Part shown: in pieces, positions 53,067 through 63,300 of the stretch | How positions within the stretch are numbered: the stretch's first letter is position 1 | Layout of the letters: the number at the start of each line of letters is the position of its first letter | DNA from: Bacteroidia bacterium | GTDB lineage: Bacteria > Bacteroidota > Bacteroidia > Cytophagales > Cyclobacteriaceae | Direction of reading: 5' to 3' | DNA length: 64,000 nucleotides | NCBI GenBank assembly: GCA_030432655.1 | Contig: JAUILA010000004.1 | Coordinates: forward strand, 140,988-204,987 | Made by a program: the position numbers and the translations under genes | Notes under the pieces: model-generated | The model's input: the letters and a program-made list of their open reading frames with translations, nothing else | What the model was told of the DNA's origin: nothing | The model's database searches: none

Positions 53067-53297
53067 GAGAAATGGATTTTATTGTTTGCGCTGCAAATAT
53101 AGTAAATCAGGATGTTACCAATCCCTGGTACCTGCAAATTAAAGAGAACCTGAATGCGTATTTTTTTTTGAAAAAATTTTATTTGGCTGAAACCCGTAAA
53201 ATCAAAATTATCCTTGGTACTTATGCGTGCCAGGGAAATTTCGGGGAATAAGGAATTTGATGTTCAAAACGCAGACAGCCGGTCCTCAGGGGCTACT

Positions 53298-53328
53298 TTG
53301 TTTCATTATCCATTACTTCGTAAATTTG
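53298..53328 (+). promoter_or_regulatory. Bacteroidota-type promoter for the fused E1 gene
   Basis: TTG (53298-53300) and TAAATTTG (53321-53328) are 20 nt apart, a full match to the TTG-N20-TAnnTTTG pattern. The predicted start of transcription is about 53333-53336, upstream of the TTG codon at 53371 but downstream of earlier in-frame GTG/ATG codons, which therefore cannot be the translation start. The remaining spacer 53067-53297 holds only the ald -7-like element. Confidence 0.65.
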
Positions 53329-53370
53329 AAAGCATTTGTCCGACAGAGGACAGGTAAAAGTTCTGAAAAA

Positions 53371-55779
53371 TTGAGTGATACTAAAACGGCAAAGAAGACA
53401 CGAACTTCTGAAGAAATTCTGAATGATTACAGGCTGGGATGGGAAAGCCGGGAAGCCAGTCTCATGGGGCGCAAGGAAGTCTTTATGGGAAAGGCGAAAT
53501 TCGGAATTTTCGGAGATGGCAAGGAAGTGGCCCAGCTGGCCATGGCGAAGGTTTTCAGAAAAGGAGACTGGAGGTCAGGTTATTACCGGGACCAGACATT
53601 TATGCTGGCCATTGGCGAATTGACGCTGGAAGAATATTTTGCCCAATTATATGCACACACCGATGTCGCAGCCGATCCGGCTTCTGCGGGCCGTCTGATG
53701 AACGGTCATTTCGCAACGCGGATCCTCGATGAAAACGGAAAATTAAAGGACCTTGTAAATCATTATAACAGTAGTGCGGATATTTCTCCCACCGCAGGGC
53801 AGATGCCGAGGCTTGTTGGCCTGGCGTATGCATCACGTCTTTTTCGGGAGAATAAGGACCTTGCCGACAGCTATCCGGAGCTGAGCAACCACGGCAATGA
53901 AATAGCATTTGGCACCATAGGAAACGCTTCCACTTCCGAAGGGATGTTCCTGGAAGCAATAAACGCAGCGGGCGTCCTGCAGATCCCGATGCTCACTTCA
54001 GTTTGGGATGACGATTACGGTATATCTGTTCCGCAGGAATATCATACCACCAAGAGCAGTATTTCCAAGGCACTGGCCGGTCTGCAGAGAACAAAGACGG
54101 AACCGGGTTTTGAAATTATGCGTGTGAATGGATGGGATTATCCTGCACTGATCGCTGCGTACAAAAAAGCTGAGAAAATATGCCGGGCCGAACATGTGCC
54201 TGTTTTACTGCATGTTGAGGAAGTTACCCAGCCTCAGGGGCATTCGACTTCAGGGTCACATGAAAGATACAAATCCAAGGAGCGCCTGGCCTGGGAAAAA
54301 GAGCATGACTGTCTCCTGAAGATGCGTGAATGGATTCTCAATGAAGGACATGCCACGTCTGAAGAACTCGATGAGATCCAGAAAGAAGCTAAATTAAGGG
54401 CCCGGAAGGCCAAGGAGAATGCATGGAAGGCATTCCGGAAGGACCTGCGTGAGGCAGAAGAAGAAACAGCAGCCTTGCTGGATGAAGCGATCGGACAGTT
54501 ATCAAGCCCGGGAGCCCTGAAAGAAATTAAGAATCAACTGGAATCGGTGGTAAACCCGATTCGAATGGATAGTATCCGCGCTTTAAGAAAGGCGCTGCGG
54601 GCAATTCGGAATGAATCGATTGAGGCTCGTGAAAAAATGATCCAATTGTTGAAAAAGGAAGAAAAGCTTAATCATGGCCGGTTTAGTTCACACCTCTACA
54701 GCCAGTCTGACGAATCGGCCCTGAAGGTTCCGGTTATTGCTCCTGCCTATTCAGACAAAAGTAAACTTGTTGACGGGAGGGAGGTTTTGCAGGCCTGTTT
54801 CGATGAAGCCCTTGCACGGGATGAGCGGGTTTTTGCTTTTGGAGAAGACGTAGGAAAAATCGGGGACGTCAACCAGGCATTTGCCGGTCTGCAGGAAAAA
54901 TATGGTGAACTGAGGGTGACAGATACCGGGATCAGGGAAATGACTATCATTGGACAGGGCGTGGGATGCGCACTGCGTGGCTTGAAGCCCATTGCCGAGA
55001 TTCAGTATCTTGATTACCTCGTATATGCACTGGCCACCTTAACAGATGATCTGGCTACTTTACAATACCGGACCAAGGGCGGCCAGAAAGCTCCGCTAAT
55101 TATCCGTACCCGTGGGCACAGACTGGAAGGGGTATGGCATTCAGGAAGTCCGCTCGGAATGATCCTGCACAGTATGCGTGGAATTTACGTATTGGTGCCC
55201 AGGAATATGACACAAGCGGCAGGGTTCTACAATACCATTTTGCAATCCGATGATACGGCCTTGATCATTGAATGTCTGAATGGTTACCGCCTGAAAGAAC
55301 GAATTCCTGATAATATTGCAGAATATACGGTTCCTCTGGGCGTCCCTGAATTACTCAGGGAGGGTACCGACGTGACCATTGTTACTTACGGTTCTATGTG
55401 CCGGATTGTAATGGAGGCTGCCCAGCAGCTTCAGGCCGAGGGCATATCTTGTGAGGTAATTGATGTTCAGACGCTGCTCCCGTTTGATCGTGAACATATG
55501 ATCGTCGAATCACTTAAAAAGACAAACAGGGTGGTTTTTGCAGATGAAGATGTACCTGGCGGAACGTCAGCATATATGATGCAGAGGGTATTGGAGGAGC
55601 AGGGCGGATACAGATTCCTTGATTCCGGGCCACGTACCGTTCCGGCCGAAGAGCACAGGCCCGCTTACGCGTCGGACGGGGATTATTTCTCCAAGCCTAA
55701 TACGGAAACTGTTTTCGACACGGTTTATGAATTAATGGCTGAGTCGGACCCTGGAAAATTTCCGGATATTTACCGCTAA
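53371..55779 (+). CDS. Fused alpha/beta 2-oxoacid dehydrogenase E1 component (thiamine-diphosphate dependent)
   Basis: About 802 aa with a TTG start, giving (M)SDTKTAKKTRTSEEILNDYR. Residues ~20-380 are the E1-alpha domain (GKAKFGIFGDGKEVAQLAMAK, SGYYRDQTFMLAIG); the TPP-binding region follows, and residues ~450-802 are the E1-beta domain (VFAFGEDVGKIGDVNQAF, IIGQGVGCALRG, TDDLATLQYR). Such fused proteins are usual in Bacteroidota and act in branched-chain or pyruvate-type dehydrogenase complexes. E2 and E3 genes are not here. Start is set by the promoter at 53298-53328. Confidence 0.93.
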   Translation: MSDTKTAKKTRTSEEILNDYRLGWESREASLMGRKEVFMGKAKFGIFGDGKEVAQLAMAKVFRKGDWRSGYYRDQTFMLAIGELTLEEYFAQLYAHTDVAADPASAGRLMNGHFATRILDENGKLKDLVNHYNSSADISPTAGQMPRLVGLAYASRLFRENKDLADSYPELSNHGNEIAFGTIGNASTSEGMFLEAINAAGVLQIPMLTSVWDDDYGISVPQEYHTTKSSISKALAGLQRTKTEPGFEIMRVNGWDYPALIAAYKKAEKICRAEHVPVLLHVEEVTQPQGHSTSGSHERYKSKERLAWEKEHDCLLKMREWILNEGHATSEELDEIQKEAKLRARKAKENAWKAFRKDLREAEEETAALLDEAIGQLSSPGALKEIKNQLESVVNPIRMDSIRALRKALRAIRNESIEAREKMIQLLKKEEKLNHGRFSSHLYSQSDESALKVPVIAPAYSDKSKLVDGREVLQACFDEALARDERVFAFGEDVGKIGDVNQAFAGLQEKYGELRVTDTGIREMTIIGQGVGCALRGLKPIAEIQYLDYLVYALATLTDDLATLQYRTKGGQKAPLIIRTRGHRLEGVWHSGSPLGMILHSMRGIYVLVPRNMTQAAGFYNTILQSDDTALIIECLNGYRLKERIPDNIAEYTVPLGVPELLREGTDVTIVTYGSMCRIVMEAAQQLQAEGISCEVIDVQTLLPFDREHMIVESLKKTNRVVFADEDVPGGTSAYMMQRVLEEQGGYRFLDSGPRTVPAEEHRPAYASDGDYFSKPNTETVFDTVYELMAESDPGKFPDIYR

Positions 55780-55782
55780 GAA

Positions 55783-56589
55783 TCAGTTTCGCTGAATATC
55801 TGTCAGGGTGACCGGTGGCGTTTCTATTTCATTGCTTTTATGCCCGGCACGGTCATAAATGAAGACCTTCAGTTTGAACCGGCTGTTCTGCAATACGTTT
55901 CTCCATCCAATACTTGTCATCCGGTAGGTGAGGATGCCTTCACTGGACTTGTCTTTTCCGATTTCATTAATCAATGGGAATCGGCCGTCATAATTGATAT
56001 TGCATTCATCCTGGAAGTATTCCCAGAAGAACTCTTCATATTCATCGCTACCTGGAGATGTCTCGATGAAAAAGCCTACGTAAATATTGTTGTACCGGGG
56101 ATTCTTATGAATATACAGGGTATCATCAACAATGGGTTCATCACTGCCTGCCAGGTAAATCTGACGCTCACGGTAATAATCACACCGCTCCGGAAATACA
56201 AAATCAGGAAGCGTATCCAGGGCAGCGATGGTCCGCCGGTCTGAGAACGATATCAGGTTGTCAATAAGATCCAATTCATTACTGTTTATCGTATCCAGGG
56301 CAAATTCCGTAACTTCCTGTGTAGCTTCATCATAACTGAAAAGGGAGATTTCATTGAAAGGGGAAATCCGGTCAGTTGCATTTTCTGAGCGAAGTCCGAG
56401 GTCCCCGTCACCATCTTCAAACCGAAGCTGAAGAATCAGAGAATCACTCTCCAGAAATCCACCCACTTCCACATACGACAGGTCGTCAAACTCAATGGAA
56501 GGTGTTTCCGGGAATTCCGGGCTGTCCAGGCATGACGAAACCAGCACGGAAATTGAAATAAACCATAAATACTTTAACTTCAACCTCAT
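55783..56589 (-). CDS. Bacteroidota lipoprotein, unknown function
   Basis: About 268 aa. The start at 56589 (MRLKLKYLWFISISVLVSSC) gives a clean lipoprotein signal with the lipobox Cys at residue 20; a longer in-frame reading from 56619 would add ten residues and spoil it. The mature protein is acidic and beta-rich (FEDGDGDLGL repeats an Asp-rich turn). No named family is recognised with confidence. Divergent from the LuxE-like gene with 28 bp between starts. Confidence 0.8.
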   Translation of the reverse strand: MRLKLKYLWFISISVLVSSCLDSPEFPETPSIEFDDLSYVEVGGFLESDSLILQLRFEDGDGDLGLRSENATDRISPFNEISLFSYDEATQEVTEFALDTINSNELDLIDNLISFSDRRTIAALDTLPDFVFPERCDYYRERQIYLAGSDEPIVDDTLYIHKNPRYNNIYVGFFIETSPGSDEYEEFFWEYFQDECNINYDGRFPLINEIGKDKSSEGILTYRMTSIGWRNVLQNSRFKLKVFIYDRAGHKSNEIETPPVTLTDIQRN

Positions 56590-56617
56590 AAATTCTTCCG
56601 ATGTCTTTTCAAATTTC

Positions 56618-57619
56618 ATGGCCCAAACGGATTATTCTTATTTCCTGAACTTGTTACCGGAGGTTTCCTCCGCCAACTTTAAAGAAATCTCGCTTGAGCT
56701 GTTCCGCTACCAAGTCGCGGAAAATGCGATATACCATAAATATACAGGATATCTGGGTATTCAACCCGGAAATATAACGTCACTTGACAAGATTCCGTTT
56801 ATCCCGGTCGATTTTTTTAAAAGACACCTGGTAAAAACAGGAAGTTGGGAACCACAGAATTATTATACAAGCAGCGGCACAACAGGTAGCCAGCCCTCCA
56901 GGCATGCCATTCGGACCGAAGGGTCATACCTTGCCAATGCTGAACGGATTTTCCGGTTTTTTTACGGGGCTCCGGAGGATTATCACATTTTTGGACTTCT
57001 CCCTTCTTACCTGGACAGAGCAGGATCTTCGCTGATTGCCATGGTTGATCACCTTATCAAACTAAGCAAATCCGAATTCAGTGGGTTTTTTCTGAGAGAT
57101 CATGACAGGCTTATATCGGAAATCCGCAAGGCGCGGTCTGTACAAAATAAAAAGATTTTCCTTATCGGTGTTACTTTCGCCTTGCTGGACCTTTCTGAAG
57201 AATATAGTGGAACCGACCTTTCTGATGCCATTATCATGGAAACCGGTGGCATGAAGGGCAGGAGAGAGGAACTGACAAGGGTTGAAGTGCATGAGAAGCT
57301 GAAGTCTGCCTTTAGTGCAGCGGCGATCCATTCAGAATACGGGATGACAGAAATGTTTTCTCAGGCCTACAGTAAGGGAGAGGGGCTTTATAGCTGCGGA
57401 AATACGATGAAAGTAATCCTTCGGGACCCCAATGATCCGCTTGATATATCAGTTACGAGGAAACGCGGGGCAATCAATGTGATTGATCTGGCAAACATTC
57501 ATTCATGCGCTTTTCTGGCAACAGACGACCTGGGAACCCTTGAAAAAAGCGGAGAATTCAGGGTACTCGGCCGCCTGGACAATAGTGACATCCGCGGATG
57601 CAATCTTATGATCGAATAA
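56618..57619 (+). CDS. LuxE-like acyl-protein synthetase (AMP-forming)
   Basis: About 333 aa. It carries the adenylate-forming signature YYTSSGTTGSQPSRH near residue 80 and later SEYGMTEMFSQAYS plus DDLGTLEKSGEFRVLGRLDN, as in the LuxE family that activates fatty acids for transfer to a partner. ATG at 56618 (MAQTDYSYFLNLLPE) is chosen since upstream in-frame codons fall inside the divergent lipoprotein gene. No luxC or luxD genes are nearby, so it does not belong to a bioluminescence operon. The acyl substrate and partner are unknown. Confidence 0.85.
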   Translation: MAQTDYSYFLNLLPEVSSANFKEISLELFRYQVAENAIYHKYTGYLGIQPGNITSLDKIPFIPVDFFKRHLVKTGSWEPQNYYTSSGTTGSQPSRHAIRTEGSYLANAERIFRFFYGAPEDYHIFGLLPSYLDRAGSSLIAMVDHLIKLSKSEFSGFFLRDHDRLISEIRKARSVQNKKIFLIGVTFALLDLSEEYSGTDLSDAIIMETGGMKGRREELTRVEVHEKLKSAFSAAAIHSEYGMTEMFSQAYSKGEGLYSCGNTMKVILRDPNDPLDISVTRKRGAINVIDLANIHSCAFLATDDLGTLEKSGEFRVLGRLDNSDIRGCNLMIE

Positions 57620-57745
57620 AAACCGGGTTACCTTTACACAAAAATTGTCATTTATTCGTTGTGAATGTAGGTTAAAGGGAGATCATACGGGGAAAAGGAA
57701 AAAAATTGCCTATATTTCGGTATTCATTTATAAACGAAAAATAAG

Positions 57746-57871
57746 ATGAAAGTTAGAATCGCTTTGTTTTTGCTGGTTTTATTTGGCGCTGGCGCCTGCA
57801 GCCAGTATACGTGCCCAACGTATTCTCAGGACGATACCCAGAAAAAAGAAACTACCGAGGAACGTATCTGA
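57746..57871 (+). CDS. Small 41-aa lipoprotein
   Basis: A 41-codon ORF: MKVRIALFLLVLFGAGACSQ gives a strong signal peptide and lipobox (GAC, Cys18), followed by a short mature part starting CSQYTCPTYSQ and ending in a polar KKETTEERI tail. The Cys-x4-Cys-Pro-Thr-Tyr pattern matches small Bacteroidota lipoproteins I recognise in general form. It ends 7 nt before the convergent sigma-54 regulator gene. The 126-bp spacer before it has no good promoter motif. Confidence 0.75.
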   Translation: MKVRIALFLLVLFGAGACSQYTCPTYSQDDTQKKETTEERI

Positions 57872-57878
57872 GTTACCT

Positions 57879-59039
57879 CTACTGGATGTCTGTATTCTTT
57901 TTGACATCCTCCGCGGTGATGGTCGTATCACCCATAATCACCAATCGTTCCACAACATTTCGTAATTCACGAATATTTCCGGTCCACTCATGTTTCTGGA
58001 GTAATTTAATTGCTTCATCGCTGACCTGTTTGGGTTTTACGCCGTATTCCGCTGCTATATCGTGCAAGAATTTTTCCACCAGCAAAGGAATGTCTTCTAT
58101 CCTGTCCCGGAGTGGTGGTACCTTAATTACGATGACACTCAACCGGTGATAAAGGTCTTCCCTGAATTTTTTCTCATTGATTGCCTCCTTCAGGTCCTTG
58201 TTGGTGGCGGCTATAATTCGCACATTCACTTTGATCTCTTTGTCCCCTCCGACACGTGTGATCTTGTTTTCCTGCAATGCCCGCAGCACTTTCGCCTGGG
58301 CTGAGAGGCTCATATCGCCTATTTCGTCCAGGAAAAGGGTGCCCTTGTTGGCCTGTTCAAATTTACCGATGCGCTGCTTTACCGCTGAGGTAAATGAGCC
58401 CTTTTCATGACCGAATAATTCGCTTTCGATTAGTTCACTTGGAATTGCGGCGCAATTCACCTCCACCATCGGACCCTTGCCACGGTTACTTTGTTCATGC
58501 AGCCACCTGGCAACCAGCTCCTTCCCGGTACCGTTTTCTCCGGTTACAAGCACCCTGGCTTCGGTCGGAGCTACCTTGTTAATTGTTTCCTTAACCTCCG
58601 TGATCGCCTCTGATTCACCGACAATATCAAATGTTTTGGAAATCTTTCGTTTGAGTACCTTCGTCTCATTCTCCAGCGAAGACTTATCAAGTGCATTCCG
58701 GACAGAAACCAGCAGTCGGTTCAGATCCGGCGGTTTCTGAATAAAATCGAACGCCCCTTTTTTTGTTGCTTCCACAGCCGTATCGATGGTGCCGTGAGCA
58801 CTGATCATGATGAACGGAGTGTCGATCCCCTCATCAAGTACTTTGTCAAGAACTTCGATACCATCCATTTTGGGCATTTTAATGTCGCACAATGCAACAT
58901 CATATTTATCTTTCTTCAGCATCTGGAGGCCTTCTTCCCCGTTTTTTGCTTCCGAGACATCGTATTTCTCATACTCCAGAATCTCACGCAGGGTGTTCCT
59001 GATGCTTTGTTCGTCGTCTATAATGATAATCTTCGCCAT
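57879..59039 (-). CDS. Sigma-54 dependent response regulator without HTH domain
   Basis: 386 aa. Receiver domain at residues ~1-118 with phosphoacceptor Asp52 (VALCDIKMP), then the AAA+ domain with Walker A GENGTGKELV and the sigma-54 contact loop reading GHEKGSFTSA rather than the canonical GAFTGA. The protein ends soon after VVERLVIMGDTT and lacks the usual C-terminal Fis-type DNA-binding domain, so it may act without specific DNA binding or with a partner. ATG at 59039 (MAKIIIIDDEQ) is used. The 3' end of rnpB lies 17 nt upstream. Confidence 0.92.
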   Translation of the reverse strand: MAKIIIIDDEQSIRNTLREILEYEKYDVSEAKNGEEGLQMLKKDKYDVALCDIKMPKMDGIEVLDKVLDEGIDTPFIMISAHGTIDTAVEATKKGAFDFIQKPPDLNRLLVSVRNALDKSSLENETKVLKRKISKTFDIVGESEAITEVKETINKVAPTEARVLVTGENGTGKELVARWLHEQSNRGKGPMVEVNCAAIPSELIESELFGHEKGSFTSAVKQRIGKFEQANKGTLFLDEIGDMSLSAQAKVLRALQENKITRVGGDKEIKVNVRIIAATNKDLKEAINEKKFREDLYHRLSVIVIKVPPLRDRIEDIPLLVEKFLHDIAAEYGVKPKQVSDEAIKLLQKHEWTGNIRELRNVVERLVIMGDTTITAEDVKKNTDIQ

Positions 59040-59056
59040 AATTCTAAAATAAAAGT

Positions 59057-59446
59057 AATACAAGCCTGTAAGCCGGATTCTGTGTCCTGTCCCGTCAGAC
59101 GGAACAGGCCCCTGTCATTTATCTGGTCCTGCCGTCACCGGCAGGATCTAGCGGCCTACCCAATCGAACCTGGTGTACCGGACGAGCAACCCGGCGGACC
59201 GAAATCCTGGAACGACCTATTTGGCCTTTCAGCGCGTAAGGTTTACCCTGCCCTGCGAATCACTCCGCAGGCGGTGGGCTCTTACCCCGCCTTTTCACCT
59301 TTTCCCCGGTCAAAAACCGGGGTAGTTTGTTTTCTGTGGCACTATCTGTATCCGCCTGAGGCGAACCCTTCCCGTTAGGAAGTACGCTGCTCTTTGCTGT
59401 CCGGACTTTCCTCCCGCCAGAGACGGGCGACAAGGCGGCTTGTATT
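59057..59446 (-). ncRNA. rnpB: RNase P RNA (bacterial type A)
   Basis: 390 nt. P1 pairs AATACAAGCC (59446-59437, written as minus strand GGCTTGTATT complement) with the 3' strand near 59066-59057. The conserved core is visible on the minus strand: GAGGAAAGTCCGGAC, CACAGAAAAC, GGTAAGAGCCCACCG, and the 3' CACAGAATCCGGCTTA. It is the catalytic RNA that trims tRNA 5' ends. It is transcribed toward the sigma-54 regulator. Confidence 0.95.
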
Positions 59447-59515
59447 ACGGACCAAAAATACATAATACACCTGAAAGGAGCATATGAAATATAAGGAGCG
59501 CAATTTTCCGGCCAA

Positions 59516-60385
59516 TTATTTAAGCCAGTGCCAGGTCACCTCGTTTTTGCTGTATTCCAGGGCAGGAGCAGGAATCCGGATCATATTCAGCGCGAACAAC
59601 AGGGTGTTGACGAATTTCGAACGGGAATGAAAATGGGTAAGATCAATATCCGGACCTATGTACCACTGACGGTAGGGGGATAAACCGGCTTCGATATTGG
59701 CCATATCTTCCGCATAGATCATGTCCTGGGCACCATATCCGACAGCGATATTTAACCAGCCCGGAAAGCGCGATTGGGTTAGTGCCTTGATATCAAATGA
59801 AAGCCATAAGGTTTGTCCGTTGTAATCTTTTACCAATTCTTCGTGCCAGCCATCGCCAAGTACTTCGGGCCGCTGGTCGGCGAGATCGGTCCGGCCGAAA
59901 CTGAACTTGGGATGAATCCGGATTTCGTGCCAGCCTAATTGCTGGGCGGTGAAAATACCTATGCCAAGGGTATTGGCGGCGATATCCGAAACGGATGCGC
60001 CATAGCCCGTGGAATAGGCGTCAAACAGTTCGATCGAAGACATAAAGACAAAGCTGGTGATGCCTGACCAGAGTACAGCCTTTTTTTCTCCAAGTCCGGT
60101 CCAGCGCAGTCCGTGGAACCCCAGATTCTGCAATTGGTAAGCACCATACATATGCCCCATCTTGTCCATTTGTTTCCATTCTCCCGCGTCATTAAAAAAA
60201 GTAAACGGCTGGGACTCGTACTGGGAATACCATTGCTGGTTCAGGTAGATCATTGTGCCTGCGTAAGCTGCCCCGGCACCCACTGCCAGCGGAATCAACC
60301 GGTCTTTGCGTACACTGTCTGCCTGCTGGGCCAGAACAGACGTACAAAGGACCATAAGCAGCCCGGCACTAATCAGTTTCCTCAT
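59516..60385 (-). CDS. DUF2279 family secreted protein
   Basis: About 289 aa. The start at 60385 (MRKLISAGLLMVLCTSVLAQ) gives a signal peptide; longer in-frame readings only extend into the upstream tamB gene. The mature protein has WKQMDKMGHMYGAYQLQNLGF and a WSGITSFVFMSSIELFDAYSTGYGASVSDIAANTLG segment, matching the DUF2279/YfiM-like periplasmic family. It overlaps the end of tamB by 17 nt, suggesting coupling. Function is not known. Confidence 0.82.
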   Translation of the reverse strand: MRKLISAGLLMVLCTSVLAQQADSVRKDRLIPLAVGAGAAYAGTMIYLNQQWYSQYESQPFTFFNDAGEWKQMDKMGHMYGAYQLQNLGFHGLRWTGLGEKKAVLWSGITSFVFMSSIELFDAYSTGYGASVSDIAANTLGIGIFTAQQLGWHEIRIHPKFSFGRTDLADQRPEVLGDGWHEELVKDYNGQTLWLSFDIKALTQSRFPGWLNIAVGYGAQDMIYAEDMANIEAGLSPYRQWYIGPDIDLTHFHSRSKFVNTLLFALNMIRIPAPALEYSKNEVTWHWLK

Positions 60386-63300
60386 CGTCCTGACGTGTAT
60401 TGAGAAGAGGTACATCTTCCTGGGATTGTTCCTCCTCGTCGGATGGAATTGGATCTTTCTTGTTCTTTTTGAAAATTTCCCGGATCTCGTCAAAATTCTG
60501 CGTATGAATGATGCTGAAACCCGTGGTGATCGTATTCTGGTTGTCCTCGTTGGGGTTGATCGGATTGTACGTGGTACGGTTATACATTTTCACCTTGAAT
60601 TTACCATCCGGGGAGAGAAGGTATTCAACGGTCCAGTCACCGGCTATACTGGAAATATCGGCCCGGTTGTCCTGGTTGGTAAAGCCACCGGCACGGGTGA
60701 CGCGCAACCTTCCGTCCAGGAAGGTGTAAGACAATCGCAGCTGAAACGTATTGAATGCTTCCTGGTCAAAATTTCCGAGGTCTACATCAATTTCCAGGTT
60801 TTCATCTACCTGGGTGATCCAGTAGCTGAGCTGGTTACTTAGCAATTCACTCACACTGCTTGTTATGGATCCGCCGGTATTAAACGATTGCAGCGGACTG
60901 AATTTACGCAGAACAATAAGGGAGAATACCTGGCGTTTAAGTTCCTGTTCATCTATCCGGTTTTTGAAATTCATGAATTCAAACTCCAGGTCTTTTGTTT
61001 CCCCGTCGGCCAGGATCACATTCCTTGGAAGTTCCTGGGCCATGATATCAAAATCAACATTTGGGGTCAGCAGGGGGCCATCAATGTTCAGTAAGACTTG
61101 TACGGGGTATTTTCGTCTTAATTCAGGGCTGTCCTGGTAGATGTCATCCTGGGTTCCCGGCTGGGAGAGAATAGGCAGGAAGGAAGCCAGCTGATCATAG
61201 GTGGCGCTGATGTCCAGAAGTCCCTGGTACGGATCACCGAACCAGGTAATGCGACTCGAATTCAGGATCTGAAATTCCTTATTGATGATGTTGTATAAGG
61301 TGAAGTTGTAGCCTCCTTCCTGGAATTCAAAATCACCAAACATATTGAAATCACCTTTTGTATCGATCTGTAGTTTAATGTCCCCGGAGCCACGTCCGCG
61401 GATGATATCCCCTGACTTGATATCAAAAATTATCTCACAATAGGCTTCCGGCGTAATATCCAGATCGAAATCTAGCTTAAGTCCGCGCAGGTCTACGCGC
61501 TTTATTTCTTCCACTGCCCTGGTGACCACCGAATCACTGAGATTTACAAAATTAATATACTCTTCCTGCTCGATGGTTTCCGTGTCCCCGATTGGAATAA
61601 AAATCCGGGTTCCTCGTTCTGTCTGAGCGGTCGCGTTGATTTGCATATTCCGGATAGGTCCCAGGAAGCTGATCTCGCCGGTGGCAATTCCGGTACCATA
61701 AAAGAGGTTATTGTCCGTGGCCCTTGTATCCAGCACGGTGAAGGAAGACATGATCCCTTCGATGTTCATAGTAAAATCCTGGTAATTGTCATGGCCGATA
61801 TATCCGCTGAGCATGGCCCGCTGGTTACGGACATCTTCCAGGTTAATCCGCTGAAAGCCTATCCGGTTCGGTTCCAGGTAGAATCCCCCTTCAAAGGTAT
61901 AGTCCGTATTCAGGTAATTGACATGAATGCCCCCGTTACTGATCCTTCCTTCCCCCCGGATAAACGGGGATCGAAGCCGTCCGGAAATATCGACAATACC
62001 GCTGGCTGTGCCCTGGATATTGGTGAAATAATCATTAAAGAAAGGTTCCAGGACTTTTAACTCGGTATCATTCAGGTTAGCGGTCAGGTTAAGCTCATTT
62101 TCATCTTCGGAAGGAGTGTACGTTCCGTTGAGATCCAGTACGCGCTTATCCTGCCGGAGAATATACAGGGAGGAATTGAATTGTCCGGCCGTATTATCCC
62201 ATAAATTCTTTCCGTAAATATCTCCTATCAGGAAATTTTCAATAGTAAAATCATCCACCACGAGGTCGCTTTCGATCTTACGGGTATTATAATAGTCCTG
62301 GAGAATGGCATACCCATCAATGGTCCCCTCGAGCTGGTCCTTTGTGATGGTATTCAGGTTATCAAGGCGAAGGCTGTGTACAGAGACCTTAAGTGCGTCT
62401 TCCGGGTTTTCGCTCACCACGCCCTGGACACTGAGAAGCTGTTCCTCCTGGAAGATATTCAGGGCCTCGACGATCATGTATTTATCACGGAACATCACCC
62501 GGTTGTTGGGGTCTATTTCCCATTTCTTGTTGAGGATACTCAGATCAGATGGTTTGAAATGCAGCACACGTTCGTCAGGCAGGAAATCGAGGCTGCCCAG
62601 TAACCGGGCATAATTTGGATAGGCTACCTGGTCAATATCAAGTTCAAAATCGATATGGGTATTGTTCCAGATTCCTTCGAAATAGAGGTCCCGTGTATCA
62701 ATCCCTTTTAGCTGCTGATCTGCCGAATTGATGTAGAACATGGCAAGTACATCGGTGCTGTCCGCTATTTTGGAAATACTGAACTGCAGGTCATTCTCCC
62801 GAAATACATCTGAGCCCACACGTACCGTGTCGGGATGGGCATTCATGGAGAAGATTGATGTGTAGCCCCCGGTGTAGGATCCGTAGACCCTGGTGTCACG
62901 CGAAATATCCACATCCGGCACAAAAACCCGGAGTAAGGGTTCCATGTCGGACAGGGTAATATCGTAGTGAAAGGAATAGTCTTCGGTTTCCAGGTCTTTC
63001 TCTGCGTAATAATTTCTGATTTCTTGCCGGTCGTTTGAGAAATTAAGCCGGTATTCCTCATAAAGCCTGCCCAGGTCAGCCGCCAGTACACTAAAATCAA
63101 AGCGGCCATCTATGTCGGCTTTAAACAGATTTGAGAACATGTGAATATTCCGGTAGCCATTTTCTTCTTTCTCCGCGATCACCTCCAGCGAATCAAGGCT
63201 CAGCGCCTTGTTCCGGTAAAACAGGTAGGTGTCTTTAAAGCGTGCTTTCCCCTGGACGTTGTCAACCTCCAGGCCCTGGGCGTCGATGGAAAGTGTTGAG

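Noticed and set aside
58794..59463. ORFs overlapping RNase P RNA on both strands
   Set aside because: The region's conserved motifs and P1 pairing identify rnpB; the ORFs are shadows.
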